The notes: generated by a model from the letters alone, not told the origin. A DNA stretch of 64,000 nt from an uncultured Lachnospiraceae bacterium (GCA_948470335.1 CAOKOL010000019.1:1-64000), one strand, 5' to 3'; numbered from the stretch's first letter, positions 17,277 through 26,896 are shown. Made by a program: numbers and translations.

Positions 17277-20200
17277 ATGAGTATGAGACAGAAGATGGCA
17301 GGACTGCTGGCGGCGTTTATGCTGGCAACTGCGATTTTCCCCAGCCATGCCGCAGGAAATGTTTCTCATGACAGCGTTTCGGGAGGAAACGCAGAGAGAT
17401 TGGCCAGTCTTTCGGCCAACGGGCTGGAACGGGACTGGAACCCAGAGGGGGATCTGGGACAAGTGGACGTAACGGTGGGCGCCGCACTGATTCTGGAAAA
17501 GCCCGTGACGTTTACGATCAGCCTGACAGGGGCCGGGACAAAGGCCGGTGCGGGAGAGAAGCAGCTTACTCTGGGCGCTGACAACAGAAGGGAGAGCCGG
17601 GTACGGTTTGAGCGTCTGGCGCCGGGCGATTATACGCTGCGGGTAAAAGCGCCGGGATTTGCCGATTATACCCAGGAGATTACCGTGAACAATAAGGCCT
17701 ATACGGTAACATTGCTGACCGGTTTTCTGGGCAATATGGTTTATGAAACGGAAAATGCCCATCCCGGCGTACTGCTGATCGGCGATGTGAACGGTGACGG
17801 CATTGCCGATCAGGCAGACCGGACCAGACTTGTGGATGCCATTGATCAGGACAGCAAGGCCGGCGGCCTGGATTTAAACGGCGACGATCAGGTGAATCTG
17901 GTGGATCTGGAATATTTTGCCAAGGGACAGAAAAAAGTGGAGGACACCCGGTCCAGACTGGAAGTATCGGTGCCTGCCGCCGCTATATACGCCTCCCCGG
18001 TGGCAGGGACGCAGGTAGCCGGAAAAGGGGAGACAGCCGAAAAAGTTTTGAAAGCGCTGATGAACAGAGAGTCCGGCGTTACGCTGACGCCGGAAAAAGG
18101 CGGGGCGATTTCGGAGGCCAATCCGGTTGATCTGATGTTTTTTCTGACCGGCGACGAGACTTCCCGGATGGACGGCATGGTGATCCGGACAGGAGACGAA
18201 CATGTGGTCAGCCAGGCAAATATTTCCATTACATATATTGATGAAACCGGAACGGAGCGGACAGTGGAAACCCAGGCGAAGAAAGGGGTTCAGTATCTGC
18301 TTCTTTCCGATGATGTTCAACTGAAGCTGGATAAAAAAGGAATAATCGAGGTTTACCTGGGTTCTCAGGTCGCAGTGAAAAAGGTTATTTTTACGATTAC
18401 GGGAATGGAAGATGCCGGTAATCTGGCGGAAATTTCCAGTGTGGAATTTGTCAACGGCATGGAGAACCGGATTCCTGAGCCTGAACTGGATCAGCCTGGA
18501 AAGCCGTCAGCCGTTCCGGGCGACAAAAGCTTCAGCCTTTCCTGGGACCCCTGTATCAATGTGACAGGCTATGAGGTACTGATCCGCCAGGGGGATGACC
18601 AGGAGTCGGTAATGGTGGCCAAAAACAGCCTGACCGTGGTTTCCTTTAAAGGAGACAAGCTGAAAAACAATACGGAATACACGGTTCAGGTACAGTCGGT
18701 GAACGGCACCTGGCGCAGCGGCTATGGCCCGGAAGTCAAGGTAACGCCCAAGGCCACTAAAAAACCGGATAAGCCGGACAATGTAAAGGCGGTTGGCAAG
18801 TACCGGAGCATTGTGGTGTCGTGGAAAGATATGGAAGACACTGATTCCTATAACCTGTTTTATAAAAAGAGTGACGAGGCCGCATTCCGGAAGATTGAGG
18901 GAATCACGTCGAACAGTTATACCCTGTCCGATCTGGAGGACCGGACGGAGTACATAATTTATGTCACAGGCGTGAATGAGCTGGGAGAGAGCGGACCTTC
19001 TCTGTCGGTGAAAGTGTCCACCACCGATGTCACGCCGGCTTCCATGCCTAAGTATAATCTGATTAACGTGGCGCAGGAAAACGGAGCGGGAGCCCATATC
19101 GAGAGCGCCAGATATTATCAGGGCAAACTGCAGGACAGCCCGCTGGATACCGAGGCGGGCACTGCCTGGGGTACGGTGGATCACAGACCGGTGTCCTATT
19201 ATGAGCTGAATAGCTGGGACGGCGGCGGATATAATCCGATGGGAGACCGTCACGGCCTGTTCTATGAATTTGACCAGGCATATAAACTGGATACCATTGC
19301 GCTGCAGGAGATTGTGCCCCAGGATGTGGCCTACGGCTATGCCCGGGTACGGTACTGGGACGAAAACGGAAATACGGGACTTTTTGAGCGGTCTCAGGTT
19401 TCGGTAAAGAAAAAGACCGACAGCAACGGAAGAATTTATTATCTGTTAAAGCTGCCGGAGCCTGTTACGGTGAAAAAACTGCAGATCGCCCTGGCCCGTA
19501 ACGTGGCTTCGGGTACGATTACGGTTTCCGAGGTTTACTTCTATTATTATGACACATTGATGGAAGAAATTATGGCGCTTTATGCCGATGACCTTCACAC
19601 GGTTCTGAAAGACGACGTGACTCAGGAAGTCATCGACCGGCTGCGGGCGAGAGTCAATGAGCGTGACCCGGTGAGCGGTGAGCTGCATCCGGATCTGGAG
19701 CTGCTTCTGCGGGAGCTGGAAAATGCGGAGAATATTTTAAAGAGCACCAATCTGAATGCCCCCGTTCTTGTATACAACGGCATCAGCACCAGTGAGGCGG
19801 GCCGCGGCTTTGGCGGTCTGAACGCATGGCAGCCGCTGGGGGTTACGGCGGCGGCAGGCGAAGAAGTGGTGATCTATGTAGGCCACAACACCAAAAAGAC
19901 AGGGGAGAATACGAATCTGCAGTTGGTTGCCACCCAGTATCATGCGGAGGCCGGCGCCATGTTCGGCCAGGCGGCAAACCTGAAAATCGGTGTAAACCGG
20001 GTGACGATTCCTCAGATCATAACCACAGATACGGAAAAAGGCGGCGCTCTGTATGTGCAGTATACCGGAAACAATGCCAATGACCGGTATGCGGTGCGTG
20101 TCAGCGGCGGCGTAAAGGTGCCCAGACTGGATCTGTATCAGGTGACTGACGCGGGGGAACGGCTGAAAAGAGCGGAAGCTTATGTGACGGAGCTGGAGAC

Positions 20201-22475
20201 TTATGTCAGTCAGATGGAAGCGACCCATAACCAGCTTCACAGGGATTCCGGCATGCGTTCGGTGCAGTATACCTATGATGAGCGGAACTGTGTTCTGGGT
20301 GCATCTGACATTATGCTGGATACGATGATGCTGTCTCTGCCTGCAAAACAGATTCTGAACGGGGCCGGAACGGGCACCGTGACGCAGAAGGCACAGAAGA
20401 TCGTGGATTCCATGGATGCCATGGAGGGGATGATGTATCTGTTCTACCAACATAAGGGGCTGAATGCCAAAGCGGCCAATGCGGTGGATCAGGTTCCCGG
20501 CCGCCATCTGAATATCCGTTACCAGAGAATGTTTGCCGGCGCCTTTATGTATGCGTCGGGGAACCATATCGGCATCGAGTGGCCGGAGGCGGCGGGCATG
20601 ATGGGCGGCGTTCCCGTGCAGGCCGACAGTGAGGGAAGATATCAGAGCGGCCGGTATTTCGGCTGGGGCATCGCCCATGAAATCGGTCATTGTATCAACC
20701 AGGGCAGCTATGCGGTGGCGGAGGTTACGAATAACTATTTCGCGCAGCTAGAGAAGTCAAGGGATACCAATGACAGCATGCGGTTCCAGTATCCGAAAAT
20801 TTACGAGAAAGTGACGTCAGGCACAAAAGGAGCCGCCTCCAATGTATTTACTCAACTGGGCATGTACTGGCAGCTTCACCTGGCCTATGACAAAGGATAT
20901 AATTTTAAAACCTACGATGATCCGGCAGAGCAGGTGGCCAATCTGTTCTACGCCCGGATGGACACCTATTCCCGGACGCCATCCAAAGCGCCGGGCACGG
21001 TGGCGCTGACGCTGGGCGGCGACAGGGATCAGGTTCTGATGCGTCTGGCCTGTGCGGCGGCGGAAAAGAATATCCTGGAATTTTTCGAGCGGTGGGGCAA
21101 GACGCCGGACGAGGTTACGAAGGTTTACGCCGCACAGTTTGACCGGGAGACAAGAGCAATTTATTATGCAAATGACGACGCCAGAGTCTATGCTCTGCAA
21201 GGCGGCGAAAGCAGCCTTGGGACGTCAGGAAACGTGGAGGCGGTAGACGACGGCGCAGCGGCCGCAATCAGTGACAATGCGGCCAATCAGGTGAATCTGA
21301 CGCTGGGGACACCCAAAATTGCGGCAGAGGACGTACTGGGCTATGAGATCGTCCGCTGTACCATATCCGGCGGAAAAACCGTCAGGGAGCCGGTGGGCTT
21401 TACGACGGAAAATTCTTTCAGCGATTATATTTATTCCATGAACAACCGGACCGTGTTCTATGAGGTAACGCTGATTGACAAATATCTGAACCGTTCGGCG
21501 GTGAAAACGCTGAATACGGTGAAAATCCAGCATGACGGAAGCCAGGATAAAACCTACTGGACCATTCATGCGGAGGATGTGACGGCGGAGAAGGAAACCA
21601 CAGGTCAGGGAACGGATGATCTGCCCTGTGAGCCTGTGGCGGAGAGTACCATAAAACGGATGATCGACCAGGATATCGGCACATCCTGCACCGCGGCACT
21701 GGGAAGCCAGGCGGCCTTTACGCTGGAATTTAATAAATCGCTGACGGTTACGGGCTTTAAATACACGCTGGCGAATGGCGGCTCGTTAAAAGGCTGTGAT
21801 TATGAAATACAGATCCGGGATAAAGATGCCTGGAAGACCGTGGCACAGGGAACATTTGGGGCCGGAGAGAGCAGCACTATTTACTTTGCCAATGCGGACA
21901 ACAAGTCCGTAAGCACCCATGTAACCACCGGACTGCGGCTGATGTTTAAAAACCAGAGCGGCAAGCAGGTGGAGATCGCAGAGCTGGATGTGCTGGGCGT
22001 GACCGGAGACAATGTGGACTTCCGCCGGACTTCTGACGGCAGAGTGGCCATCGGCCGTCTGGCAGAGGACTATCAGTACGGCTCCCGGGAACAGGATGTG
22101 GTTCCCAAAGGCTCCGTGATCTTTACCGGCTCCTATAAAGGCAATCCCGCCTACAACGTGGTGGTGCTCTATGACCAGGACGGAAGGATTGTGGGAGGCA
22201 AGGACGAGTCAGGCAGACTGAAAGCCCAGCAGATTATTCTGGCGGATATCCCGGAAGAAGGAAACCTGCAGAATGTTTCCGACGGCACATGGATTTACTG
22301 GATTGAGCCGGGACAGTCCCAGGATTTCTCCGATATCCGGAAGGTGCGGGTAGAGCTGTACAGGGTAAACAATGCCCAGACAAACGAAGGACAGCGGATG
22401 GTCAGCGATTCGGTGTATGAAGACATGCCGGAGAAACTGTCGGATATTGTTTTTAATAAAGAGGAACACAATTAA
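17277..22475 (+). CDS. Secreted M60-like metallopeptidase with dockerin and FN3 domains
   Basis: The 1732-residue protein has a signal peptide (about 1-26, ending SHAAG) and an N-terminal beta domain of carboxypeptidase-regulatory type (about 60-145). A dockerin follows at about 169-215, with two calcium loops starting GDVNGDGIADQAD and LDLNGDDQVNLVD. Two fibronectin III domains (about 405-590) and a discoidin-like carbohydrate-binding domain (about 600-770) come next. The M60/enhancin-like catalytic domain has HEIGH at residues 1134-1138 and the third ligand Glu at 1149, matching HExxHx(8,28)E. A second discoidin-like domain lies near 1545-1645. M60 peptidases cut mucin-type glycoproteins. 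There is no sortase motif. The next gene supplies a cohesin-like domain that could hold it at the surface. Confidence 0.9.
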   Translation: MSMRQKMAGLLAAFMLATAIFPSHAAGNVSHDSVSGGNAERLASLSANGLERDWNPEGDLGQVDVTVGAALILEKPVTFTISLTGAGTKAGAGEKQLTLGADNRRESRVRFERLAPGDYTLRVKAPGFADYTQEITVNNKAYTVTLLTGFLGNMVYETENAHPGVLLIGDVNGDGIADQADRTRLVDAIDQDSKAGGLDLNGDDQVNLVDLEYFAKGQKKVEDTRSRLEVSVPAAAIYASPVAGTQVAGKGETAEKVLKALMNRESGVTLTPEKGGAISEANPVDLMFFLTGDETSRMDGMVIRTGDEHVVSQANISITYIDETGTERTVETQAKKGVQYLLLSDDVQLKLDKKGIIEVYLGSQVAVKKVIFTITGMEDAGNLAEISSVEFVNGMENRIPEPELDQPGKPSAVPGDKSFSLSWDPCINVTGYEVLIRQGDDQESVMVAKNSLTVVSFKGDKLKNNTEYTVQVQSVNGTWRSGYGPEVKVTPKATKKPDKPDNVKAVGKYRSIVVSWKDMEDTDSYNLFYKKSDEAAFRKIEGITSNSYTLSDLEDRTEYIIYVTGVNELGESGPSLSVKVSTTDVTPASMPKYNLINVAQENGAGAHIESARYYQGKLQDSPLDTEAGTAWGTVDHRPVSYYELNSWDGGGYNPMGDRHGLFYEFDQAYKLDTIALQEIVPQDVAYGYARVRYWDENGNTGLFERSQVSVKKKTDSNGRIYYLLKLPEPVTVKKLQIALARNVASGTITVSEVYFYYYDTLMEEIMALYADDLHTVLKDDVTQEVIDRLRARVNERDPVSGELHPDLELLLRELENAENILKSTNLNAPVLVYNGISTSEAGRGFGGLNAWQPLGVTAAAGEEVVIYVGHNTKKTGENTNLQLVATQYHAEAGAMFGQAANLKIGVNRVTIPQIITTDTEKGGALYVQYTGNNANDRYAVRVSGGVKVPRLDLYQVTDAGERLKRAEAYVTELETYVSQMEATHNQLHRDSGMRSVQYTYDERNCVLGASDIMLDTMMLSLPAKQILNGAGTGTVTQKAQKIVDSMDAMEGMMYLFYQHKGLNAKAANAVDQVPGRHLNIRYQRMFAGAFMYASGNHIGIEWPEAAGMMGGVPVQADSEGRYQSGRYFGWGIAHEIGHCINQGSYAVAEVTNNYFAQLEKSRDTNDSMRFQYPKIYEKVTSGTKGAASNVFTQLGMYWQLHLAYDKGYNFKTYDDPAEQVANLFYARMDTYSRTPSKAPGTVALTLGGDRDQVLMRLACAAAEKNILEFFERWGKTPDEVTKVYAAQFDRETRAIYYANDDARVYALQGGESSLGTSGNVEAVDDGAAAAISDNAANQVNLTLGTPKIAAEDVLGYEIVRCTISGGKTVREPVGFTTENSFSDYIYSMNNRTVFYEVTLIDKYLNRSAVKTLNTVKIQHDGSQDKTYWTIHAEDVTAEKETTGQGTDDLPCEPVAESTIKRMIDQDIGTSCTAALGSQAAFTLEFNKSLTVTGFKYTLANGGSLKGCDYEIQIRDKDAWKTVAQGTFGAGESSTIYFANADNKSVSTHVTTGLRLMFKNQSGKQVEIAELDVLGVTGDNVDFRRTSDGRVAIGRLAEDYQYGSREQDVVPKGSVIFTGSYKGNPAYNVVVLYDQDGRIVGGKDESGRLKAQQIILADIPEEGNLQNVSDGTWIYWIEPGQSQDFSDIRKVRVELYRVNNAQTNEGQRMVSDSVYEDMPEKLSDIVFNKEEHN

Positions 22476-22622
22476 TTTCCGAACTTTAGATAGTGTCAAG
22501 TGGTTTATGAAAACAGCAGCGGACCGGACTACAAAATAGTAAGCGGCTGAAAGACACCTGCTAACAATTTTGTATGCATCGCACGTAAGCCCCTAAAAAA
22601 CAGGGGCTAAGTGCTCATAGCA

Positions 22623-22705
22623 AAGCCCCGGGAGGATTTACAGACGCTAAAGCGGCTGAAAATTCTCCCAGATCCAGGGGGCTTGGAAGGGGAGCTGCGG
22701 AAATT
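22623..22705 (+). ncRNA. Candidate structured leader RNA, copy B
   Basis: This is the second copy of the element at 22-97 and lies in the gap between the M60 gene and the cohesin-like gene. AAGCCCC at 22623-22629 pairs with GGGGCTT near 22678-22684. Inside are GGGAG/CTCCC, ATTT/AAAT, CAG/CTG and CGC/GCG helices in the same order and spacing as in copy A. A separate GCCCCT/AGGGGC hairpin (22589-22607) precedes it. The gene start follows about 18 bases later, which fits a 5' leader control element. Confidence 0.55.
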
Positions 22706-22722
22706 CGTAATGAGGAAAATAT

Positions 22723-23988
22723 ATGAGAAAAAAGATAATAGCCCTGCTGGCTCTGGCGGTTCTTCTGTCCTTTCAGCCGGCATTCCGGGCATCTGCCATG
22801 GGAAGGGATACGTTTATTTTGGACGATGGAGGGGGAGTGGCGCTTGACTCCCCCCACGGGGCGGAGGAAGGAATCGCCTCTCTCCGGTTCAGCCTGAAAG
22901 TGGACGCCGCAGATGCGAAAGAAGTCTCTTTCCGGTTCGCCGGTTTAAGCGCAGAGGTTCAGGAATACCGTTATCATGCGGACAGCCACAACCTGAATAT
23001 ATACATAGCGGGCAGTGAAGCACTGTTTAAGGACGGGCAGGAACCGCTGGATATGGGCAGGGTAGTCGTTTTGGATGCCAGCCAGAAGGAAGCGGAGGCC
23101 AGAATCAGCGTGGTGGAAAACTCTCTGGTTTATGTGTACGGGACGGAGATGAAGCAGGCGGACAAAGTGGTGCTGCCCGATTCCGTGATTATCAATGCTT
23201 CCGAAAATCAGGACGTTCTTGAGACGCCTCCGGCGGATTCCGGCTCCGAGGAGACAAAAGGGGATTCTTCTCCTGATTCTGATGACGGAGGAGAAAACGA
23301 CGGCGATTCTGGCTCTGGTTCCGGTTCTTCTGATTCCGGTGGTTCTGACCACGGCGGCGGAGACTGGCAGGAGATTGAAAACGGCGGGCTGATTGTGGAC
23401 GGCATTGACAACATACAGGGAAGCGGTGCGGGCGCCGGTACCGGAATAGGAACCGGCGGACAGACCGGCATCACCACAAGACCCGGAACGGGAACCGGGG
23501 TAATCGGAACCGGAAACAAGAACGGGGACGGGTCGCCTGCCCCCAGTGAAAACTATACGAAGCTGCAGCAGTTATTGCAGCGGGTTCAGGCCATGAAAGA
23601 ATCCGATTACACCAGCGAAAGCTTTGCGGCCTTACAGAAAGCCGCCGACGAAGCACGGCATGTACTGGAAAATACGTCCTCCACGGACCAGGATCTTGCG
23701 GAAGCCCTGATGGAGCTGGAAAATGCGGTGGGCGCTCTGGTGCGGAAAGAAGATATAACGGTGGTAGAGCCGGAGAGCGAGGAAGAAACCACTGCGGCAG
23801 AGGAAATCCCGGTGGTGGAGCCGGAGGATGTAAAAAGCAAAGGCAGCCTGCTTCCTGTGATTCTGATTGTGATCTTAGTGGCAGCAGCAGGCGGCGGAAC
23901 CTTCTTTGTGCTGTATCAGAAGGGGATCATTGGAAAAACAAGGGTGAAACGAGACGGAAAGTGGCGGGATATCACCGGGAAGAAATGA
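22723..23988 (+). CDS. Membrane-anchored surface protein with cohesin-like and FIVAR domains
   Basis: The 421-residue protein has a signal peptide (1-25, ending RASA) and a beta-sandwich domain of about 130 residues (about 28-160, with NLNIYIAGSEALF and ENSLVYVYGTEM) that reads like a cohesin. A Ser/Gly/Asp/Thr low-complexity linker (about 165-270) and a FIVAR helical module (about 277-345, YTSESFAALQKAADEARHVL) follow. One membrane helix (about 376-399) and a basic cytoplasmic tail end the protein. Cohesins bind dockerins, and the upstream M60 peptidase has one, so this is probably its anchor. The cohesin call is from pattern and context. Confidence 0.75.
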   Translation: MRKKIIALLALAVLLSFQPAFRASAMGRDTFILDDGGGVALDSPHGAEEGIASLRFSLKVDAADAKEVSFRFAGLSAEVQEYRYHADSHNLNIYIAGSEALFKDGQEPLDMGRVVVLDASQKEAEARISVVENSLVYVYGTEMKQADKVVLPDSVIINASENQDVLETPPADSGSEETKGDSSPDSDDGGENDGDSGSGSGSSDSGGSDHGGGDWQEIENGGLIVDGIDNIQGSGAGAGTGIGTGGQTGITTRPGTGTGVIGTGNKNGDGSPAPSENYTKLQQLLQRVQAMKESDYTSESFAALQKAADEARHVLENTSSTDQDLAEALMELENAVGALVRKEDITVVEPESEEETTAAEEIPVVEPEDVKSKGSLLPVILIVILVAAAGGGTFFVLYQKGIIGKTRVKRDGKWRDITGKK

Positions 23989-24026
23989 TTCTGACCGCGG
24001 ATATTGCCCTGTATGATGAATGATCT

Positions 24027-24066
24027 GCGAAGGTCCTGAGTGTGAGGAATGCTCAGGGCCTTTTAA
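24027..24066 (+). terminator. Intrinsic terminator after the cohesin-like gene
   Basis: GGTCCTGAG pairs with CTCAGGGCC across an 11-base loop, followed by TTTTAAAATT. Confidence 0.75.
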
Positions 24067-24164
24067 AATTGGGTTGAAGCGGTGGTGAAAGGGTGGTATG
24101 ATAAAAATGCAGGATGGAAAATATTGCGGAAGCATATATGGCAGATATAAAAGGAGGCGGTCCT

Positions 24165-24500
24165 GTGACAGAAGAAAAGATTCGATTGGTGGCAGAAAGC
24201 TTTGCCAGAGAGGCAAAAAAAATTTATGGCTCCAAATTACATGAAATTATCTTTTATGGATCATGTGTGCGGGGGGATTTTAAAGAAGACAGCGATATTG
24301 ATCTGTTTGTGTTATTAAATGTGGCTTCTGATGAAATCAGCAGAGAAAGAAAACGGATACTGGACGTAGCGGATCGGCTTGATCTGCATTATGATGTGGT
24401 TTTAGCGCCTGTTTTTCAAAGCTTGCAGTTATATGAAAAATATGGAGGAGTATCTGTGTTTTATCAGACTATCCGGAGAGAAGGTGTAAAAATTGCCTGA
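24165..24500 (+). CDS. MNT-type nucleotidyltransferase (antitoxin-like)
   Basis: The 111-residue protein has the minimal nucleotidyltransferase motif GSCVRGDFKEDSDIDLFVLL with the paired catalytic Asp residues, and a later Asp in LHYDVVLAP. Such proteins pair with HEPN RNases and can silence them by adding nucleotides. AAAGGAGG seven bases upstream favours the GTG at 24165; the ATG at 24114 has no good site. The frame overlaps the short HEPN-like remnant that follows. Base composition is A/T-rich compared with its neighbours. Confidence 0.8.
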   Translation: MTEEKIRLVAESFAREAKKIYGSKLHEIIFYGSCVRGDFKEDSDIDLFVLLNVASDEISRERKRILDVADRLDLHYDVVLAPVFQSLQLYEKYGGVSVFYQTIRREGVKIA

Positions 24501-24603
24501 ATTTGATGCGGTACACAGGGATTATGCCAGATACCGGATGGAGATTGTTTTAAAGACTATGCTGTCATATGTGGTAACATGGGACGCGACGGTAAATAGA
24601 TAA
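24493..24603 (+). pseudogene. Truncated HEPN-like partner of the nucleotidyltransferase
   Basis: A TTG-started frame overlaps the MNT stop by eight bases and reads MPEFDAVHRDYARYRMEIVL for the first helix, as HEPN partners do, but stops after 36 residues. The RX4-6H RNase motif that should come later is absent. It is probably a toxin gene cut short, leaving the antitoxin alone. Confidence 0.5.
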
Positions 24604-24610
24604 GAAAAAA

Positions 24611-24668
24611 TAAATCCCTGCCTGGAATTAAGCTTTATTTCATACTTAATCGCGGCGGGGATTTTTTG
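24611..24668 (+). terminator. Intrinsic terminator after the MNT/HEPN remnant
   Basis: AAATCCCTGCC pairs with GGCGGGGATTT (one T-G wobble), followed by a T-run. Confidence 0.8.
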
Positions 24669-24747
24669 TCAGGGTAAAATGGTTAGAACGCGCTGTTAAC
24701 TGCCACTATCTGCATCAGTTCTTATAATTTGGGGCAAACAAATCCGT

Positions 24748-25701
24748 TTACATTTCCCCAATATTCTCCGCCACATCCTTAAGCGGCTCCGCCCCTTCTT
24801 CCTCCCGTTTTGCCAGAAATGCTTTCAGCTCCTGGGCAGGCATATCCAGGCCGGTGTACAGCTTGAAAGCGCCTGCCCCCTGCCAGAGCAGCATGCCTTT
24901 GCCGCCGATGACATTCTCCTCTTTACAGCCGTTTGCCAGAGCGTCGCTCATCAGTTTTGTGACCGGGGGGTTATAAATTACGTCATAAACCACCAGATTC
25001 TCATGAAATGCGGTTATATCCGTTACCAGGGATTCCCCTTCGTGCATTGGGCGCATGCCCACGGAGGTGCCGTTGATCAGCACGTCCCCTTTGCGGATGC
25101 AGTCGTGCATCAGCGCCGTTTCTGACAGCAGATGGTAATCCATTCTGCATTTCACACCGTCCGCCGCCATGTTTTCGCCGATGGTCCGGGCCTTTTCCAG
25201 TCCTTCTTTGCTCCGGTTGAATACGGTCACGGACCTGGCCCCGTCCAGAGCGCACTGCACCATAATGGCCGTTGCCGCTCCGCCGGCCCCCAGCAGGACG
25301 ATATCTTTGTCCGCAATCGACTTGCCATGATCCTGTAAATCCAGCACCACGCCCATGCCGTCGGTGATATGGCCGCTGAGTATGCCGCCGTCATTGACGA
25401 TGGTATTCACGGCTCCGATAAATTTTGCCGCCGGGGACAGTTTGTCCATGTTGCGGGCTACCTCCTGCTTGCAGGGCATGGTTACATTGGCGCCCCGCAT
25501 ATTCAGCCGGCGCATGGCGGCCAGGGAATCCTTTACCTGGGATTCGTCGCAGTCGAAAGCCAGATAGGCACAGTCGATGCCGTAATAGTTGAAACAGAAA
25601 TTATACATAACGGGGGAGCCGGAATGCTTGATCGGTGTCCCGAATACCCCCAGCAGCCTTGTCTTTCCGGAAATTCTTGTGTCCAAACTGATATCCTCCA
25701 A
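24748..25701 (-). CDS. aroE: Shikimate dehydrogenase
   Basis: AroE reduces 3-dehydroshikimate to shikimate in aromatic amino acid synthesis. The 317-residue protein shows the substrate site SGSPVMYNF-like loop, the catalytic Lys in ANVTMPCKQEV and Asp in GHITDGMGVV. It also shows the nucleotide loop LLGAGGAATA, followed by NRS, and the C-terminal GKGMLLWQGAGAF. It is slightly longer than E. coli AroE because of N- and C-terminal extensions. The divergent neighbour encodes a shikimate kinase fusion, so two pathway steps sit side by side. Confidence 0.93.
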   Translation of the reverse strand: MEDISLDTRISGKTRLLGVFGTPIKHSGSPVMYNFCFNYYGIDCAYLAFDCDESQVKDSLAAMRRLNMRGANVTMPCKQEVARNMDKLSPAAKFIGAVNTIVNDGGILSGHITDGMGVVLDLQDHGKSIADKDIVLLGAGGAATAIMVQCALDGARSVTVFNRSKEGLEKARTIGENMAADGVKCRMDYHLLSETALMHDCIRKGDVLINGTSVGMRPMHEGESLVTDITAFHENLVVYDVIYNPPVTKLMSDALANGCKEENVIGGKGMLLWQGAGAFKLYTGLDMPAQELKAFLAKREEEGAEPLKDVAENIGEM

Positions 25702-26003
25702 TCTTTATAACCGTTCATGTTACTTTATCACTTTAATGTGAAACTGTCAATGGCTCTCTTTCCGGAACGGATGCCAGTTGGAGAGAAACAGGTTCAGAAC
25801 GACACCTGTGCCCAGCGCCCAGGCGGAGGCCCAGGCTGTGCCTTGGGTGGCCAGGACGGTGGAAACTGGAGAGATGAAAAAGAGAAAATCCGAGAAAATC
25901 GAAAGCTTCAGACTTGCCATTGCGGCGAAATTCGGTTATAATCGCAAGCGAAAAACAGACTGTTAATGTATTTTTTTATATTCTAAAGGAGAGCAAAACC
26001 GGC
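25702..26003 (+). promoter_or_regulatory. Divergent region between aroE and the shikimate kinase fusion
   Basis: A plus-strand promoter has TTGCCA at 25914-25919 and TATAAT at 25937-25942 (17-base spacer), followed by AAAGGAG ahead of the ATG at 26004. Short frames here lack ribosome binding sites and are not called. Confidence 0.6.
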
Positions 26004-26777
26004 ATGGAACAACTGGAAAGATTAAGAGCCCACCTGGATATGTGCGACGGAATCATTCTTGACGCGCTGCGGATGCGGAATCAGATTACGGAGGATATCA
26101 CAGAGTATAAACGGTCCCATGATATGCGGATTGTGCAGCCGGAACAGGAAGAAAAGAAAAGGAGTTTTCTGGGAAGCCGTATGAAAGGGGAGCGGCATCA
26201 GGAAGAAATCCTGAGCGTCTTTGACGCCATCCTTCTGAGCAGCAAGAAAATTCAGACCAGGGCATTATTTGAATATAACCTTGTACTCATTGGCTTTATG
26301 GGAGCCGGAAAGACCACGATCTCCAATACATTGAAGCATATATTCGCCATGGACGTGATTGAGATGGACCAGATTATCGCGGAAAGAGAAGGCATGTCTA
26401 TTTCCGAGATTTTTGAGACTTATGGAGAGCAGTATTTCCGTGACGCGGAAACAAATCTGCTGATTGAGCTGCAGAACCGGAAAAACGTGGTGATTTCCTG
26501 CGGCGGCGGGACACCTCTGCGGGAAGCAAATGTGGCGGAGATGAAAAAGAACGGCAAAGTAATCCTGCTGACCGCAGATCCGGAAACGATTTTGGAACGT
26601 GTCAAGGACAGTCACGACCGTCCTGTGATCGAAAACAATAAAAACATTCCCTTTATCACGGAGCTGATGGAACAGCGCCGCCCCAAATATGAAGCAGCCG
26701 CCGATATCATTATACATACCGACGGCAAAAATGAGTATGAGATTTGTGAGGAGATTATTATGAGGGCGCTGGAGTAG
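26004..26777 (+). CDS. Chorismate mutase-like / shikimate kinase fusion
   Basis: Residues 1 to about 85 look like an AroQ chorismate mutase helix bundle, with Arg residues in LRAHLDMCD and RMRNQIT and Lys in EYKR. The usual acidic/Arg cluster (DxxREE-like) reads PEQEEKK, so one expected Arg is replaced. From about residue 92 a complete shikimate kinase follows: Walker A GFMGAGKTT, the shikimate-binding Asp (IEMDQIIAEREG), GEQYFRDAET, CGGGTPLR and the lid Arg in SHDRPVI. It would phosphorylate shikimate, and perhaps also turn chorismate into prephenate, in aromatic synthesis. It is divergent from aroE. Confidence 0.88.
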   Translation: MEQLERLRAHLDMCDGIILDALRMRNQITEDITEYKRSHDMRIVQPEQEEKKRSFLGSRMKGERHQEEILSVFDAILLSSKKIQTRALFEYNLVLIGFMGAGKTTISNTLKHIFAMDVIEMDQIIAEREGMSISEIFETYGEQYFRDAETNLLIELQNRKNVVISCGGGTPLREANVAEMKKNGKVILLTADPETILERVKDSHDRPVIENNKNIPFITELMEQRRPKYEAAADIIIHTDGKNEYEICEEIIMRALE

Positions 26778-26896
26778 AATCTGCCGAAATCGTTTTCCGG
26801 GCAGCGTGATATAACCTCATGTAAAGATGTTTCAGTTATTTTTACAGCGACTTTCCGTCGGGTACATTTAAACGGGGTATTGGTTGGGACCTTCGG

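Noticed and set aside
25717..25966. Two short frames between aroE and the kinase fusion
   Set aside because: They lie on a clear promoter, lack ribosome binding sites and have low-complexity content.
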